Below are positions 63,640-64,000 of a DNA stretch of 64,000 nt, in pieces (the first letter of the stretch is position 1; every line of letters starts with the position of its first letter). Source of the DNA: Anodontia alba (taxonomy: Eukaryota > Mollusca > Bivalvia > Lucinida > Lucinidae); contig OZ024823.1 in NCBI GenBank assembly GCA_964016985.1, positions 130,654,112-130,718,111 on the forward strand. The letters are read 5' to 3'. The notes beneath the pieces are model-generated. The model had not been told where the DNA came from. It ran no database searches and worked only from the letters and a program-made list of their open reading frames with translations. The translations under genes were made by a program, and so were the position numbers.

Positions 63640-64000
63640 AAGACTTACGTAAGTGCAATAAAGTGTTCTATACGAATATTTTTTATTAAAAAAACCATAC
63701 GCACGATCGTCCGAAAGATGTCTGATAAATTTAAAATGTGTCATTCAAAATGGTGTCATAAAATTTGCAATCAAACGTTTACTTACAGGTTTATTGTAGC
63801 GACCATATTGGACGAAAAATCAAGCATTTTTTGGTGTTAATCCATTTCTGTATTCCTTCTAATAAAGGCTATAGAAAACGGCAGAAGGTTTAATTGAAAC
63901 ACAGTTTGCATGCGATATTTAAAATTTGATGTCAGACAGGAAAACGGAGTACTCTCCTTTAAATGCGGAAAACCACCAGGGTGGCACTTGACGGCATGTG
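63640..64000. other. No recognisable feature
   Basis: The right edge of the window. A short plus-strand frame (63634-63840) shows no protein pattern. The gene's upstream exons are expected beyond this edge. Confidence 0.4.

Overview
This is eukaryotic, intron-rich, AT-rich genomic DNA, most probably from a bivalve mollusc. There is no operon structure and no long intact ORF. The best-supported host gene is split into small exons with GT/AG borders, and the rest is packed with short interspersed inverted repeats of the types common in clam genomes. The bivalve assignment comes from general familiarity with those repeats (GATCAGACTGCGC hairpins, GCAAACAGTGTAGA hairpins, GACCTAGTGACCTAG repeats); no search was possible.

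Layout: about 1-2.7 kb holds short direct and inverted repeats. About 2.69-10.0 kb is a decayed LTR retrotransposon on the minus strand, flanked by two diverged long direct repeats, with recognisable gag, protease, integrase, reverse transcriptase and RNase H pieces. The integrase pieces lie upstream of the reverse transcriptase, an order unusual for Ty3/Gypsy-type sequences. From 10 to 22.8 kb there are only mobile or simple repeats: many MITE-like hairpins, a 5'-truncated LINE fragment (17.44-18.36 kb) with a 13-bp target duplication, a tRNA-derived SINE, and two long (TA)n tracts.

From 62.4 kb down to 22.8 kb on the minus strand runs part of one large gene. Thirteen exons were reconstructed by hand (2,898 nt, about 965 codons). 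Reading frame and intron phase agree across all twelve junctions. The product is a modular extracellular-type protein: a leader region not recognised as a domain, then about six Ig/fibronectin-III-like beta-sandwich modules. Most carry a motif like W-x-D-x-x-S-G-I-x-x-Y-x-W-x-I-G and a later N-x-A-G-L motif. A single 762-nt exon adds a jelly-roll, carbohydrate-binding-like domain (N-x-S-F-E...W...DG). The 5' end lies beyond the right edge of the window, and the 3' end is either a stop at 22.775 kb or further left.

The introns (up to 11 kb) are filled with at least a dozen hairpin/MITE families. Family A has twelve copies, each with an almost perfect central palindrome. Related palindromic cores (TTAGAA-CGCCTC / GAGGCG-TTCTAA) appear inside families with otherwise unrelated ends. 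Several elements are nested, which gives a relative order of insertion. No rRNA gene, CRISPR array, bacterial gene or credible functional tRNA gene was seen.
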